A DNA stretch of 35,775 bases from Purshia tridentata (GCA_003254885.1 QANT01008561.1:1-35775), one strand, 5' to 3'. Positions 22,393 through 32,332 are shown, numbered from the stretch's first letter. The notes: generated from the sequence alone by a model not told the origin. Program-made: numbers and translations.

Positions 22393-22439
22393 GCAACTGG
22401 TTTTTGGGTGCTAAATGTTGATCCATATAGCTAGGCTTA

Positions 22440-23181
22440 AAAAACAATTTAAATGTATTAGTTTCTTAGCTCTGACTTTTGGAAATGGAGGTTTTCAAAT
22501 GAATATAAAAGTGTTTGATATGATCATATATAATTATATAATTAATTATATATATTGCAAGTCATGTGTGTGAGTCTCTGTGCTTCATATGCATTTGTAT
22601 TATAAATTATATATCGTACTTTGAAATCGGCGGGGAAGCAGGGCCGGCGCCGACCCCACATCCTCACAGTCTTTGATTAAATATATAAAAAATTTATAAA
22701 TTAAAAAAAAAATGTTAAAAGTTAATTAAACAAGTACAACTTGTGTCTAATTCACTTATAATTGTAATTAGCAAGCACTTTAAACCTTGAACGAAATAAT
22801 AAATAATGGGTTTAATTTATTGGGAAGCTCTTGTTAATTGATGGAGCGTGAATAATGCATTCCTTAATTATTATTATTTTGGTAATTAATGTCACATTAG
22901 ACATGCATACACAAGAGAAGCAATTTAGTAATTGTAGTTTATCATTTTGTGTTGAAGACTAACTAGCCAACCACTGCACCACTGCAGAGACTTCTTATTT
23001 ATTAGACAAACAAATTATTCAGAAGCCCCACCCTATAAAGCCTATTAGCCTAGTTATCAACAAATTAAGAAACTTTAATTGCCACTATTCCAAGAACCAA
23101 AATTTTTGTGATCTATGCTAAATTTACTGATATGCACAAAGTCCAAGCATGATTTCATTTTTTAAATATAGATGGATCTCA
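22440..23181. other. AT-rich intergenic DNA with a GC-rich island
   Basis: No gene seen. A short GC-rich patch at about 22628-22660 (GGGCCGGCGCCGACCC) stands out from very AT-rich surroundings and may be a relic transposon end, but no partner end was found. Confidence 0.35.
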
Positions 23182-23461
23182 ACTCTATCAAAACATAATT
23201 AACAATGTGATAAATAACTAAAATCCAAATAACAACAATCATGATTATTATGAGGTTAATAACAACATGTTGAAATATCCACCCCGTCTGAATTTAAGGG
23301 ACAATTTCATCTAGCCTAAGTACTCTATCAAAACATAATTAACAATGTGATAAATAAATAAAATCCAAATAACAACAATCATGATTATTATGAGGTTAAT
23401 AACAACATGTTGAAATATCCACCCCATCTGAATTTAAGGGACAATTTCATCTAGCCTAAGT
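23182..23461. repeat. 140-bp tandem duplication, two copies
   Basis: The unit 23182-23321, starting ACTCTATCAAAACATAATT and ending CATCTAGCCTAAGT, is repeated head-to-tail at 23322-23461. By eye only two positions differ (AATAACTA/AATAAATA and CCCCGTCTG/CCCCATCTG), so the event is recent. No open frame crosses it. Confidence 0.95.
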
Positions 23462-23779
23462 ATGACTACAGACTACCTTAAACTAGCAGAGGAAAGAAAT
23501 AAATAAATAAAAGCCGACCAAATCACAAAGATATTATAGGGCATAGAGGAGAGAATTTTGTGGGTGAGTTGGTGGTGCTTGGCATTGAAATTATGGGTAG
23601 CTTATAATATCAAAACTCCTTTCAAGAGGAGATGTATCTCCTTCTTCACAATTTCCTCACTTGGAATAAACAATAACCGACCATATATGAGTCATTGAGT
23701 TTCCCACAACAGCCGGAGGACTACTCATCCCAGACAGACGCCAAGTCGCCAAACCCATTACTCTTTTGTGAAATGTGAA

Positions 23780-23801
23780 CATACATACATACATACATAC
23801 G
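23780..23801. repeat. (ATAC)n tetranucleotide microsatellite
   Basis: About five perfect copies of ATAC in intergenic DNA, followed by GCGCATTGCATG. Confidence 0.85.
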
Positions 23802-24029
23802 CGCATTGCATGTTTTTAGGGCCCTGCCTATTGGCATTTGGCAGAGCAGTGCTCCTTCCACAAACCCTTCTTGGGTTGGCAACATGCAATTGTGACCAAA
23901 AGCGTGTGCTTATGGCAAGAGGCAATGAATACTGATCTTACATGTTCTACAAGCTTGGGAGCATCTTTTCAGCTACCTAAATACTTGTTTATGCAGCCAA
24001 ATGTACGTGTGATGTAATAATTGTTAATT

Positions 24030-24445
24030 TGATATACATTGTTAATACATTTCTTAATCATTTAAGTTTTTGGTGTTTAGTAGTAGTTTAATATGATATC
24101 AAAACTCTAGTTTCAGGAGGCAATGAGTTCAATTTTATTTGGCTATTTTCTACTTTTTTATTGGTTTGATATACATTGTTAGCATATTTTCTTACGCTTT
24201 AAGCTTTTGATATCTAGTAGATAGCATGATATTAGAGTTCTAGTTTCAGAAAGTCATGAGTTGAATGTCTATAATCAACGTTCCCCACATTTTTGTTAGT
24301 TTGTGAAGTTGCACCTATATATTTCTCTTTATATGTTGCACGTGAGGGAAAATTTTAGCTTGATAGATGGAAATGAATAAGTGAGATTGCTTCACTTGTT
24401 GTCCTATATGGTTTTAACCTTTGGATTCGTACAACAAGGCTCACG
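24030..24445. mobile_element. Decayed LTR-retrotransposon remnant (tentative)
   Basis: Two diverged copies of a segment of about 135 bases (about 24030-24135 and 24165-24265) share GATATACATTGTTA, a TTTAAG/CTTTAAGCTTTT block, ATGATAT and TCTAGTTTCAG. The ATGATATCAAAACTC and ATGATATTAGAGTTC strings resemble a decayed TGGTATCAGAGC, the initiator-Met tRNA primer-binding site of plant Copia elements. At 24335-24370, TTGCACGTGAGGGAAAATTTTAG resembles a polypurine tract and LTR start. No coding domain survives. Confidence 0.35.
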
Positions 24446-24449
24446 TTAA

Positions 24450-25130
24450 AAAATAAGCAATGCCAAAGCAACTGGGCTATTCTTTACTTGTTAAACCAAC
24501 ATGTATAAGTATCTATTCTTTCCTTAAACCAACTTATCCAGCTTAAAATGACATAAAATGGTATATTACTTACCTTTTATGGGTTTCTGAAAGATGTGCT
24601 ACCACCCACCAAAGTTTGAGGTCTGTTGAGGATTTTGAAACATTTCCTCTTGAATCCAAGCCAAGGTCCAACTTGGTTTGGACATCCAACTAGTCACCAA
24701 TTTCTGTGCACCAGTCTCTATTTAACACTTCTGTCTTGTTGGATTATGTCTTGAGCCGACTGCCAAAGTCTAAGAGATTCCCATACAAGATACAGCCATT
24801 GTATAACAAAACTTAATTTTTTTTATAAACTGCACCAACTAAGAGCAGGAATTATCCAGATCTTGTACAATTTAGACAAATCTGCAACTCAACATTCACA
24901 GTGACCTTTTTGGTAAAGCTCCTTTCTGGGTTCAATATAGGGCTCCAAGACCTAACTAGCTCCAAAAGGAAATGTATCTGGCACTTAAAAAACTGTCAAA
25001 AGTAAATACTTTGGACAAAAAAGAGACCAATACAAGTAAATGATAATTGGAAGAACTTGCATCACTATCTAATCCTGCCACGCTGTACAATTGCAAACTC
25101 AATCACCAAAATACAGAACTGCATGAATAT
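24450..25130. other. Intergenic DNA, no gene seen
   Basis: Mixed AT-rich sequence without a long open frame or obvious repeat. Confidence 0.4.
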
Positions 25131-25159
25131 AGAAAAGATCTAGTGATCTACTACTACAC

Positions 25160-25510
25160 CCCCATGGATTATACAATGTGACTTCAATGGCATCAAAAGT
25201 GATGGGCAGAACCATGACGATACAAAGTGATTATTACTACTACTATCTCCATTGATTACTACTACTCTAGACCCCTAGGCAGAACCATGCTGAAATTCAC
25301 AGTGCAGATAATTACATAGCAAATTCAACACTTAAGATATTTCGCTACCACCTACTGCTACTACCTCCCGGGATTAATACAAAGTGACTTCAATGACATC
25401 AAAAGCTGTAGCTTTAGAGAGAGGAATTATCTCCAATGTTTTCATCTACTCCTCCAGACCACAAGGCAGAACCCTGTCGATATTCACAATGCTTCAGATA
25501 GTTACTTACC
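25160..25510. repeat. Two diverged copies of a segment of about 200-220 bp
   Basis: The string ATACAATGTGACTTCAATGG with CATCAAAAG (from about 25171) recurs as ATACAAAGTGACTTCAATGA with CATCAAAAG (from about 25378). AGGCAGAACCATGCTGAAATTCACAGTGC (about 25278) recurs as AAGGCAGAACCCTGTCGATATTCACAATGC (about 25463). Trinucleotide TAC/TAG runs lie between. The order is the same, so this is an old tandem duplication with no coding frame. Confidence 0.6.
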
Positions 25511-25519
25511 AATAGTTAC

Positions 25520-26309
25520 TAATATAATTCAGTTTTCATCCACCACTAATACCTTTTTTTTTACCTTAACTACCACTAATACCTAATCCTACCAGTTCTG
25601 TGTAAATGACCAATCAAAAGTACCTAATTGAAATGGAAGCATAACATTATAGTTTTCAGGATGGCGAGACTAATTTTAAAAGCCACCACAGCTCAAATAC
25701 AAACCCAAAAGTGATTCGCCATAGCTAGTATTCACACAGTTCAAACTTATTGCAGAAATTTCATGCGGCATTTCCCAAAGGTGAGAAGTTAATCAAGATG
25801 TCGACCTTTATTCTGAACTTTATATTAAAAGAGCCATGCATCTATCAGAGCACAATGATTCCCTTTCCAAATATTCTTTTTATCAAAACCTGATTTAACA
25901 ATCCTACTCAAGGCCAGTTAGAAACTGTGAATCATAACTTGGTCAAAGCCATAAATTTGCCTACTCTAATTGAACTCCACAGTTTACCATTTTCACAATC
26001 CATGATAGGCTTAAAGAGTAATCTTTTACTAATCAGAAGCACTGCGGCCAGTATCAGAAAATGTAAACTGTATAAAATATGATTAAAAACACTAATGCTG
26101 ACATATCTTCGACAACCACATAAAGCACAAAGAATCATGACCATAATTAACAAAGTGAATTTCCATGGGTGACACTGCTGTTCTTCCCATGCTGCCCCTC
26201 ATGCAATGAGGCAACAAGGTTTTAACAAAACCGAAAGAAACTCATATCTATTATGATCAAGAGAACAGCAGAACTGAAAATTTCTTGTGCTTCCAATAAA
26301 CAAGAAAAC
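25520..26309. other. 3' flank and probable 3' UTR of the PPR gene
   Basis: No separate gene is supported. The part nearest 26.3 kb is likely the PPR transcript's 3' UTR. Minus-strand frames at 25932-26153 and 26222-26410 show no domain. Confidence 0.4.
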
Positions 26310-27269
26310 TCAAAAAAATTTATCTGAGGTGTTCTTCCCGAAGATAGCTTCCCAAACCTTTGGCGAAAACGGAGCCTTTTTGTCCAAAAACTCTCTAACA
26401 GCCTTCTCATTAACCAAATACCCCTTTTGCCTCAACTTTCCAATAACACTCTGAGCTTCTTCCATGCCCTTTTCCTTGCATACCCCATCAACCAAACCCA
26501 CAAAAGTAGTCACATTCGGTGAGTGACCGGCTTCCAACATTTCAACGCAAAATTCAACAGCATCCTCCAACTGATTACACCTATACAACCCCTGTATCAA
26601 CACAGTATAACTAAAAGCATTGGGAACAATCCCATTGTTCTGCATCTTCCTGAAAATCCTCTTAGCATCTTCAGGCTTCTGTGCTTTGCAAAACCCTTCA
26701 ACCACAGCAGTGTATATAACAACCTCAGGAATAGTACCCTTCTCACGCATCGACCCGAAAAGCTTCATGGCTTCCTGGACCAGCCCATCTTTGCAAAGCC
26801 CATCAAGCATTGCCACAGCATTGGGAATCAGACCCGTCTCCTTCATTTTCTTGAATATCTCATCAGCTTCTTCTGGTGGCTGTGGCGGCTCAGCTGCATC
26901 TTGAGGCTTCTCTCTCTTGCTTTTATCAAGACCCAGCTTGAGTTTTTCAAGAAAACTGTTGTCTTCTGATTGAAGAGAAGGGTTCTCTCTCCTTCTTTCT
27001 ACATTGGGCGGGTTTTTGTTGGAGAATTGAAGAGGGGAGGTTTGGGGATTGGATGGTCTTTGGCCTCTCAAGGGCCTGTTTGGTATGGGCTCTGGAGGTT
27101 GTTGTTGTTGCTCTGGTGCTTCCATTTCACCGCCGCGATCGGCGGTGGAGCTGAAACGACGTAGTTTTATCAACAAGCTCGTTGAAATGGGGGACTGAGA
27201 TGAATGGCGAAGAGGATCAGAAATTCTGGAGAAGATGTGCTTAGAAACTCGAGATTGAAACGATGGCAT
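26310..27269 (-). CDS. Short P-class pentatricopeptide repeat protein (At4g38150-like)
   Basis: Intronless gene encoding 319 aa. PPR proteins bind organelle RNA one base per repeat and act in processing or stability. The N-terminus (about 1-45) is rich in Arg, Ser and Phe with almost no acidic residues, as in mitochondrial presequences. Residues 50-133 are a low-complexity Pro/Gln/Glu/Asn linker. Repeats follow: a partial one at about 134-149, then about 150-182, 183-217 (PEVVIYTAVVEGFCKAQ), 218-252 (AFSYTVLIQGLYRCNQLEDAVEF) and 253-287, with a C-terminal tail. There are too few repeats for a typical site-specific binder, and no E, DYW or SMR domain is present. The ATG at 27267-27269 opens MPSFQSRVSKHIF. 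It lies head-to-head with MTERF6, with 685 bases between the ATGs. The match to At4g38150 is from memory. Confidence 0.92.
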   Translation of the reverse strand: MPSFQSRVSKHIFSRISDPLRHSSQSPISTSLLIKLRRFSSTADRGGEMEAPEQQQQPPEPIPNRPLRGQRPSNPQTSPLQFSNKNPPNVERRRENPSLQSEDNSFLEKLKLGLDKSKREKPQDAAEPPQPPEEADEIFKKMKETGLIPNAVAMLDGLCKDGLVQEAMKLFGSMREKGTIPEVVIYTAVVEGFCKAQKPEDAKRIFRKMQNNGIVPNAFSYTVLIQGLYRCNQLEDAVEFCVEMLEAGHSPNVTTFVGLVDGVCKEKGMEEAQSVIGKLRQKGYLVNEKAVREFLDKKAPFSPKVWEAIFGKNTSDKFF

Positions 27270-27600
27270 GGCCCCAGAGATTTCTGATCAATAAATTAAC
27301 GAGCTTGGGTTTCGGTTATAGGGTTTAAGAGAGAGTTAGGGTTTTGGGGTTCAAAGTTCAAACCAAGAGAGGACTGAGTGTGTGATTGTGGCATTGGCAT
27401 ATACGGCAAAGAAGAGGAATGTCGGTCATTTTAGAAAACATCGAGGGTAAAAACGGTATTTTAAAAAAGAAGGCTCTCAGTAGTCATTGTAGTAGTCCCT
27501 TCGCTTCACTGCTTGAAATGAGGAGCTAAAACAAACAGATAAGGCTTTGGCTTTGGCTTTGGCTTTCTTCTAATAACCCTTCCTGCCACTGCCTCCGCCT
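27270..27600. promoter_or_regulatory. Bidirectional promoter region, PPR / MTERF6
   Basis: The two genes diverge from this interval. After allowing for leaders, the shared promoter is only about 200-300 bases. AGGGTTTAAGAGAGAGTTAGGGTTTTGGGG at about 27319-27350 contains AGGGTTT telo-box-like motifs, typical of plant genes for translation and organelle gene expression. GGCTTTGGCTTTGGCTTTGGCTTT forms a short direct repeat at about 27542-27565. No TATA box is evident. Confidence 0.5.
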
Positions 27601-27684
27601 ATGATTTTTCGGCTGCTGGCAGCAAAAGTACAAAGTCTCTCTCCTTTTAGCTATTCCCTTTTGCTGGGCTTGATTGAATCATAG
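27601..27684 (+). CDS. uORF in the MTERF6 leader, transit-peptide-like
   Basis: An ATG at 27601 opens a 27-codon frame, MIFRLLAAKVQSLSPFSYSL followed by LLGLIES, ending in TAG at 27682-27684. The stop is directly followed by the predicted leader donor GTATGT at 27685. The peptide is basic and hydrophobic, with Ser, and lacks acidic residues until its end, like an organelle targeting peptide. With the splice shown for MTERF6 it is not fused to the main frame. Whether it is translated is unknown. Confidence 0.4.
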   Translation: MIFRLLAAKVQSLSPFSYSLLLGLIES

Positions 27685-27947
27685 GTATGTGACTCTGTTT
27701 ACATTATATTGGCTAAATTCACACAAGAAATGATGTTTATTTGATAGAAATTGTGTGGTAATGTTTAGTAGTTAGATTTTACAATTGCCCATTTGCTGAA
27801 TTTTGTTCATTTTCATCACAGTCCTCCATTGCTGTTCACTGCTTGTTCATACTATTAGAACTTATACACCAGTTGTCTTTTTTGGGTTTATTGTTTATAT
27901 GAACCTGTAAATGTGGCTTGGGTTTGATTTGTTTCACATGGTGTCAG
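27685..27947 (+). other. Probable 5' UTR intron of MTERF6
   Basis: The donor CATAG/GTATGTG and acceptor GGTGTCAG/GGGG bracket T-rich sequence. The acceptor lies seven bases before the MTERF6 ATG at 27955. Inferred from splice consensus. Confidence 0.5.
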
Positions 27948-27954
27948 GGGGTTA

Positions 27955-28944
27955 ATGGAAACCAGCACCACTCAAAATAGTAGTGCTAGTATCATGTGGT
28001 TCTTCAGGGATAAAGGTTTTGATGATAAGAGTATTCAAGAACTGTTCAGAAAGTGCAAGCGCCTTGAGAATGTGCATGGGGAAAGAGCTTCTGAGAACTG
28101 GGATTATTTGAAAAGTATTGGCATTCAAGAGAGGAAGCTACCTTCTGTTGTTTCAAAGTGCCCCAAGATACTCACTTTTGGTCTCCATGAGAAGCTTGTG
28201 CCTACTGTTGAGTGCCTCACCACGCTTGGTACCAAACCCCGCGAAGTTGCGTCTGCCATTGCCAAATTCCCTCACATTCTGTCACATAGTGTGGAAGAGA
28301 AGCTCTGTCCACTCTTGGCTTTCTTTGAGGCACTGGGTGTTCCTCAAAAGCAACTTGGGAAAATGATTTTGCTTAATCCTAGGCTCATCAGCTACAGCAT
28401 TGAAACAAAACTGAGAGAAATTGTGGACTTTCTTGCTAATCTTGGCCTTGCCAGAGATGGGAAGATTGGCAAAGTACTGGTAAAGAATCCATTTATCATG
28501 GGTTATAGTGTTGATAAAAGACTGCGCCCTACTGCAGAGTTTTTGAAATCAGTAGGTCTCACAGAGCAGGGTCTTCAAGCAGTGGCAATGAACTTTCCAG
28601 AAGTGTTGTGTAGAGATGTGGACAAGGTTCTGAGACCTAATTTCACTTATCTAAAGAGCTGTGGATTTGGAGATGGACAGGTAGCAGCTTTGGTGTCTGG
28701 TTATCCTCCCATTCTGATCAAGAGCATCCACAATTCTTTAGAACCTAGAATCAAGTTCTTGGTAGAGGTAATGGGGAGACGAATTGATGAAGTCGCTGAT
28801 TATCCCGACTTCTTTCGCCATGGGTTGAAGAAAAGAGTGGAGCGACGACACAAACTTTTGAAACAGAGGACGACTGATTGTAGCTTGAGTGAAATGCTGG
28901 ACTGTAATCAAAAGAAGTTCCAAATGAAGTTTGGTTTGGTTTGA
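27955..28944 (+). CDS. MTERF6: mTERF family protein MTERF6
   Basis: Uninterrupted frame of 329 aa, made of repeated mTERF motifs of about 35 residues with the pattern of two helices and a Pro after them: VVSKCPKILTFGL, AIAKFPHILSHSVEEKL, MILLNPRLISYSIETKL, VLVKNPFIMGYSVDKRL, VAMNFPEVLCRDVDKVL, LVSGYPPILIKSI and VADYPDFFRHGLKKRVERR. These superhelical proteins bind nucleic acid in organelles. Arabidopsis MTERF6 ends transcription near, and is needed for maturation of, a plastid tRNA-Ile. Start IMWFFRDKGFDD, ending SLREMLDC-like (SLSEMLDCNQKKF) and length agree with Arabidopsis MTERF6 (about 333 aa). The start at 27955 has no classical transit peptide in front of it, as in Arabidopsis. A leader intron and uORF lie upstream, and the PPR gene is divergent. 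Confidence 0.95.
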   Translation: METSTTQNSSASIMWFFRDKGFDDKSIQELFRKCKRLENVHGERASENWDYLKSIGIQERKLPSVVSKCPKILTFGLHEKLVPTVECLTTLGTKPREVASAIAKFPHILSHSVEEKLCPLLAFFEALGVPQKQLGKMILLNPRLISYSIETKLREIVDFLANLGLARDGKIGKVLVKNPFIMGYSVDKRLRPTAEFLKSVGLTEQGLQAVAMNFPEVLCRDVDKVLRPNFTYLKSCGFGDGQVAALVSGYPPILIKSIHNSLEPRIKFLVEVMGRRIDEVADYPDFFRHGLKKRVERRHKLLKQRTTDCSLSEMLDCNQKKFQMKFGLV

Positions 28945-29555
28945 AGAATAGGCCCACGGTACAAGAGTCTCATTTTTCTATGCTTCAATATTCATTTTTC
29001 TTGTCTTGTAGATTAGTTTGGTATTGTATTTTCAAAATATGAGGTGAACTGATTGTATATGCTTCTGGCCCTTCTGGGTGAACTGAATGGCTTAGTCATC
29101 AGTACAGTTCAATATGAAAGTCTTCCCTTCTATAAAGTGCCATCTGGTAGAACATTCTCCAAGCCTCCGAGGTAGTTTGAGTTATTCATATAGGACCTAA
29201 GGCTACAAAATTATGCCATAATTTGATATCTATGTAATCCATGACAATCTATCCTCTTCAATTAACGATTTGCAGTTACCTTGGTATAATGCAATTGATG
29301 AGGTTAATTGAGAGATGTATGGGATCTCAAAGTAAAGATGATGCTATAATTTGATTGATTTTCTGAGGTAGAATCTACATAAAATTCATAACACATTTAG
29401 CAGTCCCATAAAGCCAAATATTAGTAGGTAACCAATGGGTTCCTGTAAAAATCCTCCCATCTTAATTCAAAAGGAGACTATACTCGGACCCATGTATCAG
29501 CAAGAACACTATGGCTGGTTAGCCCCACCATCCCAGGAGCTTAAAAATACTCTAA
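28945..29555. other. Convergent intergenic region, MTERF6 to LecRK
   Basis: This contains the 3' UTRs of both genes. I see no other gene, RNA or clear repeat. Confidence 0.45.
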
Positions 29556-32192
29556 TCAGGGGATGAGCTGAGACCGCTGCAGTGATGTTACATTAATGTT
29601 CCACCATAAGTTAGGAAGACAATGTGATGTTAGAATATGTACTGTCAGTGCTGCTGTAGCCAGTAGCCAAGGCCATGTGAAAACAGGTTTGAATGGAGGT
29701 ACACTAGGGGATGGCATGGTTCCAGATATAATCTGGCATATGGCTTGTGTTTGAGGCCTCTCACTGGAAATGGGATGTGAACATGCCAACCCAAGAAGTA
29801 AAAGCTTATTTGCTTCATCAAACACGTAATCGTTCTTTAGCCGCTCTTCCACTGCTTCTTGAATTCGCCCTTCTCCATGCAACATCCACACCCAATCAAC
29901 CAAGGAATAGCGGTGTTGTTCATGATGAACCTTAATTCCTGGGCTTCTACCACACACAATCTCAAGCACCAATGCCCCAAAACCGAACACGTCAGATTCT
30001 GGAGTTGCCTTCCCTGTGTGGAAGCACTCTGGAGCAACATAGCCCATGGTGCCTGGGACTTCTGCTAGTTCTAGCTCAGCATATGAGCTCCTCTCTTGAT
30101 CCAAGACTTGGGCAAGGCCAAAGTCACCCAGGCGAGCATTGAAGTCCGAGTCAAGCAAAATGTTGCTGGCTTTGAGGTCGCGGTGCACCACTTTTTGGTC
30201 ATACTCATTTTGCAGGTAATGCAATGCTGATGCCACACCAGCTAGGATCTTGCACCGATGTTTCCAATTCAATGTATTCTGGTTGGAAGCTTTATATAGG
30301 TGCTTCTCAACACTGCCATTTGGCATGAAATCATACACTAAAAGAAGCTTCCCTCTCTCATAACACCATCCTGTACAAAGACAGTAAATGTATTAGAGTA
30401 ATGAACATGGTTTGGAATTTTTGATTGACTGCATATACAACAGAAACTTGAATTTGAAAGTTAAACAAAATAGAAGTGAGGGGGTGCTACAACAGCCTCC
30501 CAAGTTAGTTACATGTTTTGTGTGTGAGTTTGAGAGAAAAAAAGAAGGGAAAAGAGTTGGGTTTTTCCTATTTTCCTGGGAGGAAACAAACACCCTTTTC
30601 AATGCAAGAACCTTTTTTTGGTTAAATTTCAATGCATGAGACTATGTCCATATTGAATGGAGTGATCAGCAAGGTGGATATATTCAGTTGACTATTGATC
30701 CTTACTTTAACCTTTATCTTAATCAAAACATTTTGAAATTTTCTTGATCAACTCATAATTTTTATCTTAACAGAATAACATTAGCAATTTAAACAGAAAT
30801 AATTTAGAAGAGAGAGAGAGAGAGAGAGAGAGAGATTGGGAGTAAAAGGAAATTATTGGATTAACAAAATGAAAGGTGAAACTTCTTACCTACTAACCGG
30901 ACAAGATGCTTGTGGCGAAGCCGGTGAATAATGGTGAGCTCAGCCAAGAAATCATCTTTGCCTTTGATGTTGTCCCGGGAGAATTTCTTGACGGCAATTT
31001 GTGTTGGTCTAGTAATAGTAGTATTTGCAGGATCCCTATCATGCAGAGTTCCTCTGTAAACAATGCCAAATCCACCTTGTCCCAGTCTCATACTCTCATG
31101 GAAATTATTGGTGGCCTCCTTAAGCTCCTTGTGCTTGAACTCTCTGGGCATCCCTGGCAACCTTTTCAGCGTCCCTAGCACTTTGGAATCCTCAACATTG
31201 GTTCTTTTCCTCTTTTTCAGACACCCCATCCCCAGCCAAAGTGCAAATAGTACTAGCAAAGCCATTGTTGGGACACCAACCCCAACAGAAATCTTCAGCC
31301 AAGCCATGTCTTTTCTGGGGTGCAATTCCTCCACCTCTAGATCCCATTCCAAAACACAGTTCAGCTGAATTGCTGGGCTGCCTGTGGAAGCAGCAAATCC
31401 AAAGTAGGACTCCTTTTTCAGAAAATGCCTCAAGTTTATTGTCTCTATCAGAAGTGGTGTCTCTGGCTTTCTTGGTGGATCAGTTTTGAGGTGTTTACCC
31501 ATGTACACTTCCATTACTTTGGACCTGCCATTGTATTGCACCCACACCCTGTAGTTGGTGGCTATCTCCAGCGATATCTCAATGCCTGAAGAATTCAAAG
31601 AAACAGTCTTGCTTGAATTTACAGAGTTGATGTTGAGGCCAATGTGGTTCTCATCAGGGTCAAAATCTTGCTTCTCTGTGTCAAATTCTATGGCTACCAT
31701 GTAGTTTTTAGCATTACCATCAGTGCTGGCATTGGTGAGGCCTAGCCACTGTCCATAACTTTGTTCAGGTACGTTAGTATCCGAAGCTATTAGAAAAGCA
31801 AACCCCTCACCAGCATTCCAATCTTTTTTGCGGTAGATGCTCATGACGAAAGTTGAGTTGAAGGAGGCAACAATATCATCATCATCATCCTCGTCAATGT
31901 CAGACAGCCAGAGTCTGTAAGGCCTGTGGTACATGATCCGGCCGGACTTGTTTAAGAAGCCAAATTCTTGGTTCTCAGTGTCTGGGGTTAACTGAAGAGC
32001 CCCTTGATCAATGGAAGAATACTTAGTAAAGTGGAAGGTGGATTGGTCAGTTTTCTCATCAAATACAGAAAAAGGGAAATTCTTGGGCTCAACTGCTGAT
32101 GCTGCTGCAGAACCTATGGCAGCATAATGCAGCAGCACTAGGGCAAATGGGACAACTATGAAGGTGATTGATATTCCTTTTGGAAAACCCAT
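29556..32192 (-). CDS. L-type lectin-domain receptor kinase (S.5-like), two exons
   Basis: Plasma-membrane receptor kinase of 705 aa. Exons are 30890-32192 and 29556-30370, joined G/GA within LVRLVG/WCYERGKLLLVYDF. The ATG at 32190-32192 opens a signal peptide (MGFPKGISITFIVVPFALVL, cleavage near 30); the frame runs nine codons further up to a GTG but without an ATG. A legume-lectin domain spans about 38-290, with metal-site residues in VAIEFDTEKQDFDPDENHIG (about 166-185) and several N-glycosylation sequons. It carries an acidic run DIDEDDDDD at 98-106. The transmembrane helix is about 301-324, then basic KKRKR. The kinase has GQGGFG (371-376), Lys402, HRD (497-499), DFG (517-519) and APE (547-549), so it looks active. 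The C-terminal 40-odd residues include a hydrophobic Trp-rich segment (FTWPWLLATAALTVHIL). Intron 30371-30889 holds a (GA)n repeat. Family members act in immunity and pollen development; the ligand is unknown. S.5 assignment is from memory of MPREFKHKELKEATNNF. Confidence 0.92.
30808..30835. repeat. (AG)n microsatellite in the LecRK intron
   Basis: About 14 perfect AG units, about 55 bases from the donor of the minus-strand intron; in the transcript it is a CU-rich tract. Confidence 0.9.
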
Positions 32193-32315
32193 TTTCCTTG
32201 TTACTTTTGATTTATGCACCTAGTACTAATTTGAAGGCAGAAAAGGAAAGATGAAACTAATCAAGTTTGGGAGGAAATCAATGGATGCTCAGCTTTGCTC
32301 TCTACTTTAAGAATA

Positions 32316-32332
32316 AAGAGTATATATACCTG
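32316..32332 (-). promoter_or_regulatory. Probable TATA box of the LecRK gene
   Basis: On the minus strand the sequence reads AGGTATATATACTC, about 130 bases upstream of the ATG. Position and sequence fit a core promoter. Confidence 0.5.

Noticed and set aside
22628..22660. GC-rich GGGCCGGCGCCGACCC as a transposon terminus
   Set aside because: No inverted partner or target duplication could be found by eye.
26523..26969. Plus-strand frame of 148 codons opposite the PPR gene
   Set aside because: Antisense shadow of the PPR coding frame; no domain.
32192..32219. Upstream extension of the lectin receptor kinase by nine codons
   Set aside because: The extended frame begins with GTG; the first ATG gives a normal signal peptide.
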